From NCBI GenBank assembly GCA_963747005.1, contig CAVVDT010000004.1, forward strand, positions 457,983 through 521,982: a stretch of DNA of 64,000 nucleotides. Reading direction: 5' to 3'. The notes beneath the pieces were generated by a model, which saw nothing but the letters and a program-made list of their open reading frames with translations, was not told where the DNA came from and ran no database searches. The position numbers and the translations under genes were made by a program. Source of the DNA: CAVVDT01 sp963747005 (lineage in GTDB: Bacteria > Pseudomonadota > Alphaproteobacteria > Rhizobiales > Aestuariivirgaceae). Within the stretch, counting starts at the first letter, position 1. Each line of letters begins with the position of its first letter. Of this stretch, positions 1 to 8,634 are shown one piece after another.

Positions 1-1119
1 ATGCAGGAACTGCGGCGCTATCAGAAGGGTTCGGTTTCGCGCCGCCATTTTCTCGGCGTGACCGGCCTCGGCATGGCGAGCCTGGTGCTCGGCTCGGCCA
101 TGCCCGGTCTGAGGCCGCGACGTGCCTACGCCGCCGGCAATCTCGGCGATACCCTCAACTTCACGACCTGGCCCAACTATTTCGCTCAGGAAGACCTCGA
201 CAGCTTCACCAAGACGACCGGTGTCAACATCAATGTCTCGGTGTTCGGCTCCAACGAGGAAATGCTGGCCAAGCTGCAGGCCGGCGGCACCGGCTGGGAC
301 GTCTTCGTGCCGACCAACTACACCATCTCCACCTACAAGCAGCTCGACATCATCGAGCCGCTGGAGCTGGCCAAGCTCCCGGCGTTCGATCCTTCAACCC
401 ATGATCCGCGGTTTATCGGCGCCGGCACGGTGGACGGCACCATTTATGCGGTGCCGAAGGATTGGGGCACCACCGGCTATGTCGTCAACACCGACAAGGT
501 CAAGGGCGACATGACCACCTGGAAGCAGTTCTGGGACCGCGCCCGCGGCGACCTTACGGATCGCGTCATGGTGCACGACTACCAGCTCACCGTCATCGGC
601 AATGCGCTCAAGTATTTCGGCCACTCCTTCAACTCCGTAGATCCCAAGGAACTGGCCGAAGCCGAAAAGTTGCTCCTCGATGTGAAGCCGCATCTGTTCG
701 GCATCAATTCCGATTACCAGCCCTCGATGCGCAATGGCGATGCCTGGGTGTCGATGTGCTGGACCGGCGATGCCTACCAGCTGCACCGCGATATCGCGGC
801 CATGCACTATGTGATCGGTACCGAAGGTGGCGAGATATGGACCGACTTCTATGCCATCCCGAAAAACGCACCGCACCGCGAGGCGGCCTATGCCTTCGTC
901 AACCACATGCTGACGCCTGAGGTCAATTCCAAGGAAGTGCAGGCCATTGGCTACCCGAGCACGGATGCCAAAACCAACGCGCTGCTGCCCAAGACGCTGC
1001 TGGAGGATCCAATTCTTTATCCGGCCAAGGATTTGCTGACCAATCTGGAATTCGGCGCGGCGGCAACCCTTACCAATCCGGCGAGGGCTGAGCTCATGAA
1101 CCGCTTCAAGTCGGCCTGA
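1..1119 (+). CDS. Polyamine-type ABC transporter substrate-binding protein (PotD-like)
   Basis: This 372-residue periplasmic binding protein captures a small cationic solute, most likely a polyamine, and hands it to the two permeases encoded just downstream. The N-terminus carries a Tat signal: SRRHFLG at residues 13-19 with the twin arginines at 14-15, a hydrophobic run, and an AYA cleavage site near residue 44. The mature part opens with LNFTTWPNY, typical of the PotD/PotF fold. The length fits the family. The ATG is the first base of the window, so an upstream start cannot be excluded. The gene lies 9 bp before the first permease. No ATPase gene follows, so the PotA-like subunit is expected upstream of the window. 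The family is clear; the exact ligand is inferred. Confidence 0.85.
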   Translation: MQELRRYQKGSVSRRHFLGVTGLGMASLVLGSAMPGLRPRRAYAAGNLGDTLNFTTWPNYFAQEDLDSFTKTTGVNINVSVFGSNEEMLAKLQAGGTGWDVFVPTNYTISTYKQLDIIEPLELAKLPAFDPSTHDPRFIGAGTVDGTIYAVPKDWGTTGYVVNTDKVKGDMTTWKQFWDRARGDLTDRVMVHDYQLTVIGNALKYFGHSFNSVDPKELAEAEKLLLDVKPHLFGINSDYQPSMRNGDAWVSMCWTGDAYQLHRDIAAMHYVIGTEGGEIWTDFYAIPKNAPHREAAYAFVNHMLTPEVNSKEVQAIGYPSTDAKTNALLPKTLLEDPILYPAKDLLTNLEFGAAATLTNPARAELMNRFKSA

Positions 1120-1128
1120 TCGCATCCC

Positions 1129-1995
1129 ATGACGATCGCGGCAGCATCATCGCGGCGCACCACCACGGCCCTACTGGTCGGGCCGGCGGCGCTGTTCTTC
1201 CTGCTGCTCCTGGTCCTGCCGCTGATCGTCGTGGTCATCTACAGCTTCGGAGAGCGGGCGCCGGCCGGCGGCTATGCGCCCGCTTTCACGTTCGCCAACT
1301 ACGCCGATCTTCCCTCGCGCGGAAAGGCCTTCCTCAACACCCTGACGCTGGCCCCGCTCGGCACCTTGCTATGCGTCGTCATCGCCTATCCGCTGGCCTA
1401 TTTCCTCGCCCTCAAGGTATCCGAAAGATGGCGCACCCTGCTCCTGGTGCTGGTCATCGTACCTTTCTGGACCAGCCAGCTGCTGCGCATCTATGCCTGG
1501 CTCCTGATCCTCGGGCACAGGGGTATTCCCTCGTTCCTCGCCCTCATCGGCTTTGCGGACGTGCGTCTCGTCAACACCCCCTTCGCCGTACTCGTCGGCA
1601 TGGTCTACGGATATCTGCCGCTGATGGTATTTCCCATCTATGTGAGCCTGGAAAAACTCGACCGCCGCCTGCTCGAGGCCTCCGCCGATCTCGGCGCCAA
1701 CCCGTGGCGTACCTTGTGGCAGGTGACCCTGCCCCTGTCGCTGCCGGGCGTGGCCACCGGCTCACTACTGGTCTTCATCCTCTTGATGGGCGAGTTCATC
1801 ATCCCCGCCTTCCTCGGTGGCGGCAAGGTGTTCTTCATCGGCAACGCTTTGGTCGACCTCTTCCTGCAATCGCGCAACTGGCCGCTGGGTGCTGCTGTAT
1901 CGCTGGGCCTGGTCGGGATCATGCTGGTCACCATCGTCATTTACATGCGCTTCGTGATCGGCCGTGGCGGCGAGCGCCGCATGGCGCTGATGTGA
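1129..1995 (+). CDS. ABC transporter permease, PotB-like
   Basis: This 288-residue inner-membrane permease has about six hydrophobic segments and would pair with the next gene product to form the channel of a polyamine-type importer. The first helix is around residues 15-40. The cytoplasmic EAA-type coupling loop is visible as EASADLGANPWRTL followed by a conserved LPLSLPG turn, the site that docks the ATPase. The length matches the PotB family. It sits 9 bp after the binding-protein gene and 10 bp before the second permease, so the genes are probably cotranscribed. Family placement is firm; substrate follows from the neighbouring binding protein only. Confidence 0.85.
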   Translation: MTIAAASSRRTTTALLVGPAALFFLLLLVLPLIVVVIYSFGERAPAGGYAPAFTFANYADLPSRGKAFLNTLTLAPLGTLLCVVIAYPLAYFLALKVSERWRTLLLVLVIVPFWTSQLLRIYAWLLILGHRGIPSFLALIGFADVRLVNTPFAVLVGMVYGYLPLMVFPIYVSLEKLDRRLLEASADLGANPWRTLWQVTLPLSLPGVATGSLLVFILLMGEFIIPAFLGGGKVFFIGNALVDLFLQSRNWPLGAAVSLGLVGIMLVTIVIYMRFVIGRGGERRMALM

Positions 1996-2005
1996 GGCAA
2001 GCCCC

Positions 2006-2836
2006 ATGCGCTGGTATGCGAGTGTCATCTACTTCGTCCTCTACCTGCCGATCGCCATCATCGTGATCTATTCGTTCAATAGCGGGCGCTATGCCATGGA
2101 CTGGCAGGGCTTCTCCGTGCTGTGGTATTTCAAGGCTTTCGCCGACCCGTTTGCCATGCAGTCGCTGCGGACCAGCCTCACCGTCGGCCTGTGGACGGCA
2201 TTCCTGGCCACGATCATCGGTACGCTCGCCGCCATCGGGCTCGAGCGCATGCGCGGCTGGCTCAGGCAGGTTTTCGACGGCCTTATCTACATCGCCATCA
2301 TGGTGCCGGGGGTGGTGATCGGCATCGCCACCCTGATTGCGTTTGTTACCGTGTTTGATGCCGTCAACCCGGCGCTCGCCCATATGTTCGGCGATCACGC
2401 ACCGAAACTGCACATGGGCATACCCACCATCATCGGCGCCCATGTGCTGTTCAATCTCGCCGTCGTCATCCTCATCGTTCGCTCGCGCCTTGCCGGCATG
2501 GACAAGAGCCTGATCGAGGCCTCGGAGGACCTTTATGCGACCCCCTTCGGCACCTTCCGGCAGGTGGTCCTGCCGCTGCTGGCGCCGGCCATTATCGCCG
2601 GCTTCCTGTTGAGCTTCACCTTCAGCTTTGAGGACTTCATCATCGCCTTCTTCGTTGCCGGGCCCAACAACACCCTGCCGATCTATATCTTCTCCTCCAT
2701 TCGGCGCGGCATCACGCCTGAGATCAATGCCATCGGCACCGTGGTGCTCGTGGTATCGCTGACGCTCCTCATCTCCGCCCAGTTCCTGCTGCGCGGCAAT
2801 ACGCGCCGTGCTGCCGGCGGAGGGGCGGCGGCATGA
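2006..2836 (+). CDS. ABC transporter permease, PotC-like
   Basis: This 276-residue inner-membrane protein is the second permease of the polyamine-type importer. It starts with a hydrophobic helix (about residues 7-25) ending in the YSFNSGR motif common in PotC proteins. The coupling loop reads EASEDLYATPFGTF followed by VLPLLAPA. Its stop codon overlaps the start of the downstream dehydrogenase by 4 bp (ATGA), so translation is probably coupled and the dehydrogenase belongs to the same operon. Confidence 0.85.
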   Translation: MRWYASVIYFVLYLPIAIIVIYSFNSGRYAMDWQGFSVLWYFKAFADPFAMQSLRTSLTVGLWTAFLATIIGTLAAIGLERMRGWLRQVFDGLIYIAIMVPGVVIGIATLIAFVTVFDAVNPALAHMFGDHAPKLHMGIPTIIGAHVLFNLAVVILIVRSRLAGMDKSLIEASEDLYATPFGTFRQVVLPLLAPAIIAGFLLSFTFSFEDFIIAFFVAGPNNTLPIYIFSSIRRGITPEINAIGTVVLVVSLTLLISAQFLLRGNTRRAAGGGAAA

Positions 2837-3594
2837 TCCTGAAGGAGCAGGTCGCCATCGTCACCGCCGCCGGCTCGGGTATCGGCCGGGCGGGCGCCTG
2901 CATTCTCGGCCGCCACGGCGCAACCGTCCTCGTCAGCGACCGCGACGAGGAGACCGCCGCCGAAACCGCAGGGCTGATTGTGGAGGACGGCGGCAGGGCG
3001 GAAGCCGTTGCACTCGATGTCCTCGACGATGCGGCCGTTGCCCGCCTCATCGATCGGACGGCCGAAAGGTATGGGCGCATCGACATCGTTCATTCCCATG
3101 CCGGCATCCAGATCGAAGGCACGCTCGAAGAGGTTCGCCCGGGCGGCATGGATGACTCATGGCGTCTCAATGTGCGCTCTCACTTCATCCTTGCGCGCCA
3201 CGCCGTGCCGCACATGAAGCGCCGGGGCAGTGGCTCCATCGTCATCACCTCGTCCAATTCCGGCGTGCTCTTTGACCGCGGCATGATCGCCTATGCCACC
3301 TCCAAGCATGCCGCCGTGGCCATGGTGCGCCAGATGGCGCTCGATTATGCCCGCTTCAATGTCCGGGTGAACGCCTTGTGTCCGGGCTGGGTCGATACCG
3401 CCTTCAACGAGCCCTTCATGCGCCAGATGGGGGGCCGCAGTGAACTCGAGCGCTACGTGGCCGAGCAGATCCCCATGGGCCGCTGGGCCAGCGTCGACGA
3501 GATCGCGGAGGGCATCTTGTTCCTTGCCTCCAACCGCTCCTCCTTCATGACCGGCCAAGCCCTGGTCATCGACGGCGGTGAAAGTATCGCTTGA
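2833..3594 (+). CDS. Short-chain dehydrogenase/reductase (SDR)
   Basis: This 253-residue NAD(P)-dependent oxidoreductase is of the classical SDR type. It shows the cofactor motif TAAGSGIG at residues 11-18, an aspartate after the second strand (SDRD) that suggests NAD preference, a catalytic serine in the ITSSNSG strand, and the YxxxK pair as Y154 and K158. The C-terminus has the usual TGQALVIDGGE segment. The usual NAG motif is replaced by SHAG. The start overlaps the permease stop by 4 bp, so the enzyme probably acts on the imported compound or its breakdown product. The substrate cannot be read from sequence. Confidence 0.85.
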   Translation: MILKEQVAIVTAAGSGIGRAGACILGRHGATVLVSDRDEETAAETAGLIVEDGGRAEAVALDVLDDAAVARLIDRTAERYGRIDIVHSHAGIQIEGTLEEVRPGGMDDSWRLNVRSHFILARHAVPHMKRRGSGSIVITSSNSGVLFDRGMIAYATSKHAAVAMVRQMALDYARFNVRVNALCPGWVDTAFNEPFMRQMGGRSELERYVAEQIPMGRWASVDEIAEGILFLASNRSSFMTGQALVIDGGESIA

Positions 3595-3744
3595 GGCCTG
3601 GTCCATGTCGGTGTGACCGACCGGCATCAGCCTCGAGCCAGCCCAACTTGGCTTGATGCTGGCCGTTTCCAGCGTGGAAGCCAGATCGGATTTATTTGCC
3701 TCCGGCGCCAACGGTGCTCCGGGACCGAAGCTTGGGCCGCCGGC

Positions 3745-3911
3745 TCTATCCCGATCTTCTCCTTAGCCGAATGGCGCTTGCGGATCTTGCGGGGAATGTC
3801 CCGGATCGTGCTCAAGTCGGCCGCGTCCCTGGTATCCTTCGGATTCTGTCTCATCTTCACGCGTCCATGGCTGTGATGAGCCAGAAATCCTCCGTGCTGA
3901 AAATCCCTCAA
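3745..3911 (-). pseudogene. IS3-family orfA fossil (5' fragment)
   Basis: Read on the minus strand this stretch encodes GGFLAH, then KMRQNP, then RKRHSAKEKI. The same order of words opens orfA of the IS3 copy at 55233-56767 (GGFLAH, EMRQKS, RKRHSAEDKI). Similarity stops abruptly near 3745, after which the reading frame continues into unrelated sequence. No orfB or transposase catalytic region is present, so this is the 5' end of a deleted element. It fills the roughly 370 bp between the dehydrogenase and the amidase; nothing else is recognisable there. Confidence 0.6.
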
Positions 3912-3963
3912 GATGTCCCGATGATGCTGACTTCAAACATCCCGGATTGTCGGGCAGCCGTTC

Positions 3964-5376
3964 TCACACTGGCGGCAGAGGGAGTGTGAAGGCCGGCTCG
4001 GCATTTACGGCCGCGGCTGCGGCGAACATGGTCCTTTCGTCGAAATAGCGTCCGATGAACTGCACTCCCATCGGCAGGCCCTGGCTGTGCATGCCGCTGG
4101 GCAGTGTGACGGCGGGATGACCGGACATATTGAAGAAGGTGGTGTAGCGCGTGATGGCGTTGCCGACGGGTTCGCTCCGGCCGCCGGTGGTCACCATCGC
4201 CTCTGCGAGCCGCGGCGCGATGATGGGCGTAGCCGGTGTCACGACGACGTCGACATCTGAGAACGCGGCGTTGGTCTGTTGGCGATATTGCACCAGCATC
4301 CGCCGCGCACGCACATAGTGTTCGGCCAGCAGGCACTGTCCCAGGGCGAGGCCGGCGCGAAGGTCCGCCCCATAGAGATCGCCGCGCTCATCGAGATAGC
4401 GCGTATGGAAGCTGATCGCCTCCGGCATCTGGAGGCTGAGCGATACCGTCCTTGCATGTTCCACGGACGGCAGATCGATATCGACGAGCCGGGCGCCCGC
4501 GGTTTCCATGAAAGGCAATACCCGTTCACTGGCGCGCAGGATCTCATCGTCGCAATCGTCGCAATATAAGCTGCGCGGCACGCCGATGCTGAGGTCGGCA
4601 AGCGCAATGTCCGAAAAGTCGTCATAGTCGTCGACGGGCTCAGCCGCGCAGGCGGGATCGCGCGCGTCGAATCCCGCCACCACGCCAAGCATCAGTGCCG
4701 CATCGCTTATCGAGCGTGCCAGGATGCCGACGTGATCGAGGGTCCAGCAATAGGGTATGACGCCGTGCGTCGGAATCCTGCCGATGGTGGGTTTCAGCCC
4801 GGCGATGCCCGAGAGCGCCGCCGGTGCGCGCACCGAACCGCCGGTATCGGTTCCGAAAGCCGCCGGCGCCAGACCGAAGGCGACCGCCGCCGCCGATCCG
4901 CTGCTCGAACCTCCGGCCAGCCGCTTCGGGTCGTAGGCATTTATGGCCGTTCCGTAGGTCGGATTCTCGCCCGTCGCGCCATAGGCGAATTCATGCAGGT
5001 TAGTCTTTCCCAGACTGACGGCACCGGCAGCGAACATGCGTTCGATGAGGCAGGCATGCGTCTCGGCGACATTGTCGGCCAGCACGCGGGACCCGCCGGT
5101 CGTCGCGACCCCGGCGATGTCGATCATATCCTTGGACGCAAAAGGAATGCCGCTGAGTGCACCTCCCGTGACCTCGCCGGCACGCGCACTGTCGGCCTGG
5201 CGAGCGCTTTCACGGGCGGTTTCGGTTGTGACTTCGATGAAGGCCCGCACCGTGTCGTTGTAACGCCGGATACGACCCAGGTAGATGTCGGTCAGTTCCA
5301 GGCTGGAGATGCCGCCCTTTGCAATGTCGCGGCGCAGCGCCGATACCGGGCTGAAGGCGATGGCATCGTCGCTCAC
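3964..5376 (-). CDS. Amidase (amidase signature family)
   Basis: This 470-residue cytoplasmic hydrolase cleaves carboxamide bonds to release ammonia or an amine. The catalytic Ser-cisSer-Lys triad is visible: K82 in SKDMIDIAG, the cis-serine in GGSSSGS at about residues 155-161, and the nucleophile S181 in GTDTGGSVR. The length fits GatA/AtzE-type enzymes. Its start overlaps the small gene at 5373-5591 by 4 bp, and together with the M24 gene further upstream they form a minus-strand operon divergent from the Ehu-like transporter. This arrangement resembles amidases that work with a small GatC/AtzG-like partner. Substrate is unknown; glutamyl-tRNA amidotransferase is unlikely without GatB and GatC proper. 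Confidence 0.9.
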   Translation of the reverse strand: MSDDAIAFSPVSALRRDIAKGGISSLELTDIYLGRIRRYNDTVRAFIEVTTETARESARQADSARAGEVTGGALSGIPFASKDMIDIAGVATTGGSRVLADNVAETHACLIERMFAAGAVSLGKTNLHEFAYGATGENPTYGTAINAYDPKRLAGGSSSGSAAAVAFGLAPAAFGTDTGGSVRAPAALSGIAGLKPTIGRIPTHGVIPYCWTLDHVGILARSISDAALMLGVVAGFDARDPACAAEPVDDYDDFSDIALADLSIGVPRSLYCDDCDDEILRASERVLPFMETAGARLVDIDLPSVEHARTVSLSLQMPEAISFHTRYLDERGDLYGADLRAGLALGQCLLAEHYVRARRMLVQYRQQTNAAFSDVDVVVTPATPIIAPRLAEAMVTTGGRSEPVGNAITRYTTFFNMSGHPAVTLPSGMHSQGLPMGVQFIGRYFDERTMFAAAAAVNAEPAFTLPLPPV

Positions 5377-5591
5377 TTTCTGGGCGCCTGTCTTTGCACG
5401 CCCTGAGCGGGTGCGATGAAGCCGAGATCGGTCTTGCGGAGCCGTTCGAGCGCCTCCAGCAGGTCCTGAAAGCCGGTGATGATGCCGCGCCTGGGCATGA
5501 CAAGCTCATCGAGCTCCTCCTTGCTCCAGGCATTTGAAGCGAGCTGTGCCGTCAGGTTTTCGAGCGTCTCGCGTGTCAGCTTTTGCATCAC
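5373..5591 (-). CDS. Small GatC/AtzG-like protein
   Basis: This 72-residue protein is encoded directly ahead of the amidase with a 4-bp ATGA overlap. It is mostly helical, opening with LTRETLENLTAQL and ending in a DLLEALERLRKTDLGFIAP segment. A helical stretch followed by a short C-terminal tail ending in a proline is how GatC and AtzG look; those small proteins wrap around and stabilise their amidases. The partner role is inferred from size, position and pattern, not from a clear motif. The start at 5591 is preceded on the minus strand by a GGGGAG ribosome-binding sequence. Confidence 0.65.
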   Translation of the reverse strand: MMQKLTRETLENLTAQLASNAWSKEELDELVMPRRGIITGFQDLLEALERLRKTDLGFIAPAQGVQRQAPRK

Positions 5592-5639
5592 CTCTCCCCT
5601 CGTTCGAACGCTCGTTGCACCGCACGCGTCGCCAGTCGG

Positions 5640-6797
5640 CTAGCGCACGATCAGCGTCTCGGGCGTTACCTTGGTCAGGACCTCCGCCCCTCCTTCGCCC
5701 AGCATGACCGTGTTGGAAATGAAATAGTCGACCACGCCGGTGTTGGTGAACCATGAATGGGCATGGAACGTCATGCCGACCTTGAGCTCCAGCGACGAGT
5801 TGGGCGCAAGGCTGGTGACCATGCTGCCGCCGGTCCAGCTTGGCGGAAACCCGATCCCCACCAGATAGCCGCAATGATGGCGTTCGTAAGTCTCAAGCCC
5901 GGCACTTCTGGCGACCTCGCGCCAGGCGGCATAGACCTCGCCCGCCCTGGCGCCTGGCCGGATCGCATCGCAAATGGCCGCCATACCGGCTATGGCCAGT
6001 TCTGCCGATCTTTGGGCTCCCTCAGGTGCCCTGCCGACATAGACGATGCGCCCCATGGGGGCCTGGTACTTCCGGTGGGCCGCGGCGACCTCGAGAAAGA
6101 CGGCATCACCGTTCCTGAACACGTCGCCGCGCCAGGTCGTGTGTTCTTCGCCAAGCCGCGTCGTCGGGCGGATGAAGGGGCCGAAACCGGGATATTCGCT
6201 GCCTGCTAGGATCATGGCGCGATGGCATTCGGCAGCAACCTCATAGTCGCTCGCCCCGTCATGGATAGCATCGATGGCCGCCATCGTGCCGGCGTCGGCG
6301 GCGATTGCGGCCTTGCGGGTGTAGTCCATTTCAAGCGGCGACTTGACCAGCCGCAACCCATCCACCAGGCCGGATGCATCGCGCCATGCGATGTCGCTGG
6401 CGTCTTGCTGAATTTTTTCGGCGATGCGCGGTGTCAGGAAGAGGCTGCGCTTTTCCATCCCCACCCGGCCGTGGCGCAATCCCGCCTCGGTGAGCGCCCT
6501 GACCGCAAAATCGGCCGGATCCTCGTGATCGGCATGGCCGAGAAAGCGGGCATTGGTCACCTGATTGGCAATCGTGATCCGCTCCATGGCGCGCGCGATG
6601 AGGATCATGTCGCCGTCACGCGGCACCACCAGCATGTGGCAGGCAAAGAACCCCCAGTGATCGAGCGCCGTGAGGTAGTACAAATTTTCCGGCACGCTGA
6701 TCAGGAGGCCGTCGAGGTCCTCCTGCGTCATCCTTGCGCGCACATTTGCCAACCGCTGGCTCAGTTCCTCGGGCGGAAAGACGAAATACCCAGACAT
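5640..6797 (-). CDS. M24-family hydrolase, creatinase/ectoine-hydrolase (DoeA) type
   Basis: This 385-residue pita-bread enzyme has an N-terminal creatinase-like domain (about residues 1-150, with ENLYYLTALDHWGF) and a C-terminal M24 domain. The two metal-binding aspartates of true aminopeptidases are not where expected: the first position reads VFLEVAAAHR and the second QAPMGR. The active-site region HHCGYLVGIGFPPSW resembles metal-independent relatives such as creatinase and ectoine hydrolase. I chose the start at 6797 because family homology begins at MSGYFVFPPEE; the open frame runs further upstream through the promoter region. It heads the operon with the AtzG-like protein and the amidase. 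Hydrolysis of a small cyclic or amide compound is likely. Confidence 0.8.
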   Translation of the reverse strand: MSGYFVFPPEELSQRLANVRARMTQEDLDGLLISVPENLYYLTALDHWGFFACHMLVVPRDGDMILIARAMERITIANQVTNARFLGHADHEDPADFAVRALTEAGLRHGRVGMEKRSLFLTPRIAEKIQQDASDIAWRDASGLVDGLRLVKSPLEMDYTRKAAIAADAGTMAAIDAIHDGASDYEVAAECHRAMILAGSEYPGFGPFIRPTTRLGEEHTTWRGDVFRNGDAVFLEVAAAHRKYQAPMGRIVYVGRAPEGAQRSAELAIAGMAAICDAIRPGARAGEVYAAWREVARSAGLETYERHHCGYLVGIGFPPSWTGGSMVTSLAPNSSLELKVGMTFHAHSWFTNTGVVDYFISNTVMLGEGGAEVLTKVTPETLIVR

Positions 6798-6824
6798 CTG
6801 TGCACCTGCCACGCTATCATTCAA

Positions 6825-6834
6825 TGGTATACCA
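6825..6834. promoter_or_regulatory. Palindromic GntR-type operator, copy 1
   Basis: The perfect palindrome TGGTATACCA lies 28 bp upstream of the M24 start codon at 6797. An identical copy sits at 7010-7019 before the divergent binding-protein gene. Palindromes with a GTATAC core are typical operators for FadR-subfamily GntR regulators, and such a regulator is encoded at 11058-11720. Confidence 0.6.
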
Positions 6835-7009
6835 ATATGGGCGACCCTAGTGTCGCCCCACAGTGCTGTCAATGCTGCCACTTTGCGTCTGGCATGGAAA
6901 AATTGCTGATAATGGCCCACTTTCTTACGAGTTGGGCCAGATTTCACCTGCTGAAGTGATTTCCACAAGGTGGATGGAGAAATTGCTTTACAGGAGGGAT
7001 TAAATTTGT

Positions 7010-7019
7010 TGGTATACCA
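7010..7019. promoter_or_regulatory. Palindromic GntR-type operator, copy 2
   Basis: This second exact copy of TGGTATACCA lies 40 bp upstream of the binding-protein start at 7060, where it could block RNA polymerase. The pair, one before each divergent operon, suggests that both the hydrolytic and the transport operons answer to the same regulator. Confidence 0.6.
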
Positions 7020-7059
7020 TCCGAGTGACGCCTGATCACAAAAAGGAAGGAGTTTGGAC

Positions 7060-7911
7060 ATGTCACTGAACAAGCGTGCTTTTCTCGCCGGTGCTACGAC
7101 CTTGGCGGTGCTTGCCACGAGCGCCGGCCTTGCCCGCGCCGACAGCATCACGGACCGGGTGAAGGCCGGAAAGTCGATTCGCATCGGTTTCGCCAACGAG
7201 CGGCCCTTTGCCTATCCGGCCGATGACGGCAGTCCCAAGGGCTTTGTCAACGCCTATGTGCTCGGCGTCCTGCACGAGATGGGCTACGACAAGATCGAGC
7301 CGGTGCAGACCGACTGGGGCGGACTGATCCCGGGGCTGCAGGCCGGTCGCTTCGACATCATCACGGGCGGGATGAACATCCTGCATTCGCGTTGCGAGAA
7401 CGTGGCGTTCTCGCAGCCCATGGCAAAGGTCGGCGATGCATTCATCGTCGCCAAGGGCAACCCCAAACACATCGAGACCTACCAGGACATCAAGGACAAG
7501 AACGCCATCCTGGTGACCGGCGCCGGCTATAGCACCGTCGAGAATGCCAAGGCGGCAGGCGTGCCGGACAGCAGCATCATGCAGGTGCCGGGTCCGACCG
7601 AGATTCTCGCCGCCGTCAAGGCGGGTCGTGCCGATGCCGGCGGGATGACCTTCTTTGCCGCGCAGCAGCTGGCGCAAGGCTCGAACGGTGCCGTGGATGT
7701 GACCGACCCCAGCAAGCTGCCGGAAAAATCGGTCAACTGGGTGGGCATCGGCTTCAGGAAGGCGGACAAGGATTTCGTGGCCAAGTTCAACGCGGCGCAG
7801 AAAAAGTATCTTGGCACACCCGCGATGATGAAGGCGGTGGCCGAATACGGCTACACCAAGGCCTCGCTGCCGGGTGACAAGGCACTCGCCTGGGTCTGCC
7901 AGAACCGTTGA
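7060..7911 (+). CDS. ehuB: Ectoine/hydroxyectoine-type ABC transporter substrate-binding protein (EhuB-like)
   Basis: This 283-residue periplasmic protein belongs to the family-3 amino-acid binding proteins. A Sec signal peptide spans residues 1-27 (positive NKR, hydrophobic core, ARA-DS cleavage). The mature protein shows IGFANERPFAY, then WGGLIPGLQAGRFDIITGG, and the cysteine-containing SRCENVAFS segment, a set I associate with EhuB. I chose the ATG at 7060 because the GGAAGGAG ribosome-binding site lies 8 bp upstream; an in-frame TTG at 7054 is too close to it. It is first in an operon with two permeases and the ATPase. Ectoine-like compatible solutes are the best guess, and the linked M24 hydrolase of ectoine-hydrolase type agrees. 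Confidence 0.75.
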   Translation: MSLNKRAFLAGATTLAVLATSAGLARADSITDRVKAGKSIRIGFANERPFAYPADDGSPKGFVNAYVLGVLHEMGYDKIEPVQTDWGGLIPGLQAGRFDIITGGMNILHSRCENVAFSQPMAKVGDAFIVAKGNPKHIETYQDIKDKNAILVTGAGYSTVENAKAAGVPDSSIMQVPGPTEILAAVKAGRADAGGMTFFAAQQLAQGSNGAVDVTDPSKLPEKSVNWVGIGFRKADKDFVAKFNAAQKKYLGTPAMMKAVAEYGYTKASLPGDKALAWVCQNR

Positions 7912-7918
7912 GGCTTTC

Positions 7919-7945
7919 GGGGCGCGCGGGACCGCCTCGCGCCCC
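7919..7945 (+). promoter_or_regulatory. Hairpin after binding-protein gene
   Basis: An 8-bp inverted repeat, GGGGCGCG at 7919-7926 and CGCGCCCC at 7938-7945, with an 11-nt loop lies between the binding-protein stop and the first permease. No U-run follows. Such hairpins commonly protect the 3' end of binding-protein mRNA or partly terminate transcription, which gives more binding protein than permease. Confidence 0.6.
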
Positions 7946-7965
7946 CTGCACCAAAGGGGCAGGCC

Positions 7966-8631
7966 ATGTCGTACTGGGAGTTCCTGCAAACATTCGGCCA
8001 GCGCTTCCTCGCGGGAACGCTGGTCACCGCCGAGCAGTTCGTGCTGGCGTCATTGCTGGCGATCTTCGCCGCCCTTATCGCCGGACTCGCCAGGCTATCG
8101 CGCAACCCGGCCATCAACGGGACCGCGGTGGTCTATATCGAGATCTTCCGCGGCACCTCGCTGCTGGTGCAATTGTTCTGGGTCTTCTTCGTCCTGCCGC
8201 TGTTCGGCATCACTTTTCCCAAGTTCGTTGCCGGCTTCGTCTCGGTGGGGCTGAACGTCGGCGCTTACGGGGCCGAAATCGTCCGCGGGGCCATTCAGTC
8301 GGTGGCGCGGGGGCAGTATGAGGCGGCAATCGCGCTCAATATGACATCGGCGCAGCGGATGCGGCGGATCATCCTGCCGCAGGCGCTACTGATCATGCTG
8401 CCGCCGTGGGGCAACCTGTTGATCGAACTTCTCAAGGGTACGGCGCTGGTCGCGCTGATCTCGGTCGCCGACCTGATGTTCCAAGCCAAGCAGATCAACG
8501 CGGCGAACTACCTGTCGGCGCAGGCCTTCGGTACTGCCTTGATCATCTACTATCTGCTGGCGCGGTTCCTCATCACGCCGGCGATGCGCTGGGCCGAACG
8601 GGCGGTGGCGCGCAAGATGGGCATCACTTGA
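7966..8631 (+). CDS. ehuC: ABC permease, EhuC-like
   Basis: This 221-residue polar amino-acid type permease has about five membrane segments. It shows IEIFRGTSLLVQLFW near residues 61-75 and the coupling loop EAAIALNMTSAQRMRRIILPQAL, both standard for the HisM/GlnP family. It follows the binding protein after a hairpin and is 3 bp from the next permease, so the two probably form a heterodimeric channel. The Ehu assignment rests on the neighbouring ATPase and binding protein. Confidence 0.8.
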   Translation: MSYWEFLQTFGQRFLAGTLVTAEQFVLASLLAIFAALIAGLARLSRNPAINGTAVVYIEIFRGTSLLVQLFWVFFVLPLFGITFPKFVAGFVSVGLNVGAYGAEIVRGAIQSVARGQYEAAIALNMTSAQRMRRIILPQALLIMLPPWGNLLIELLKGTALVALISVADLMFQAKQINAANYLSAQAFGTALIIYYLLARFLITPAMRWAERAVARKMGIT

Positions 8632-8634
8632 GCC

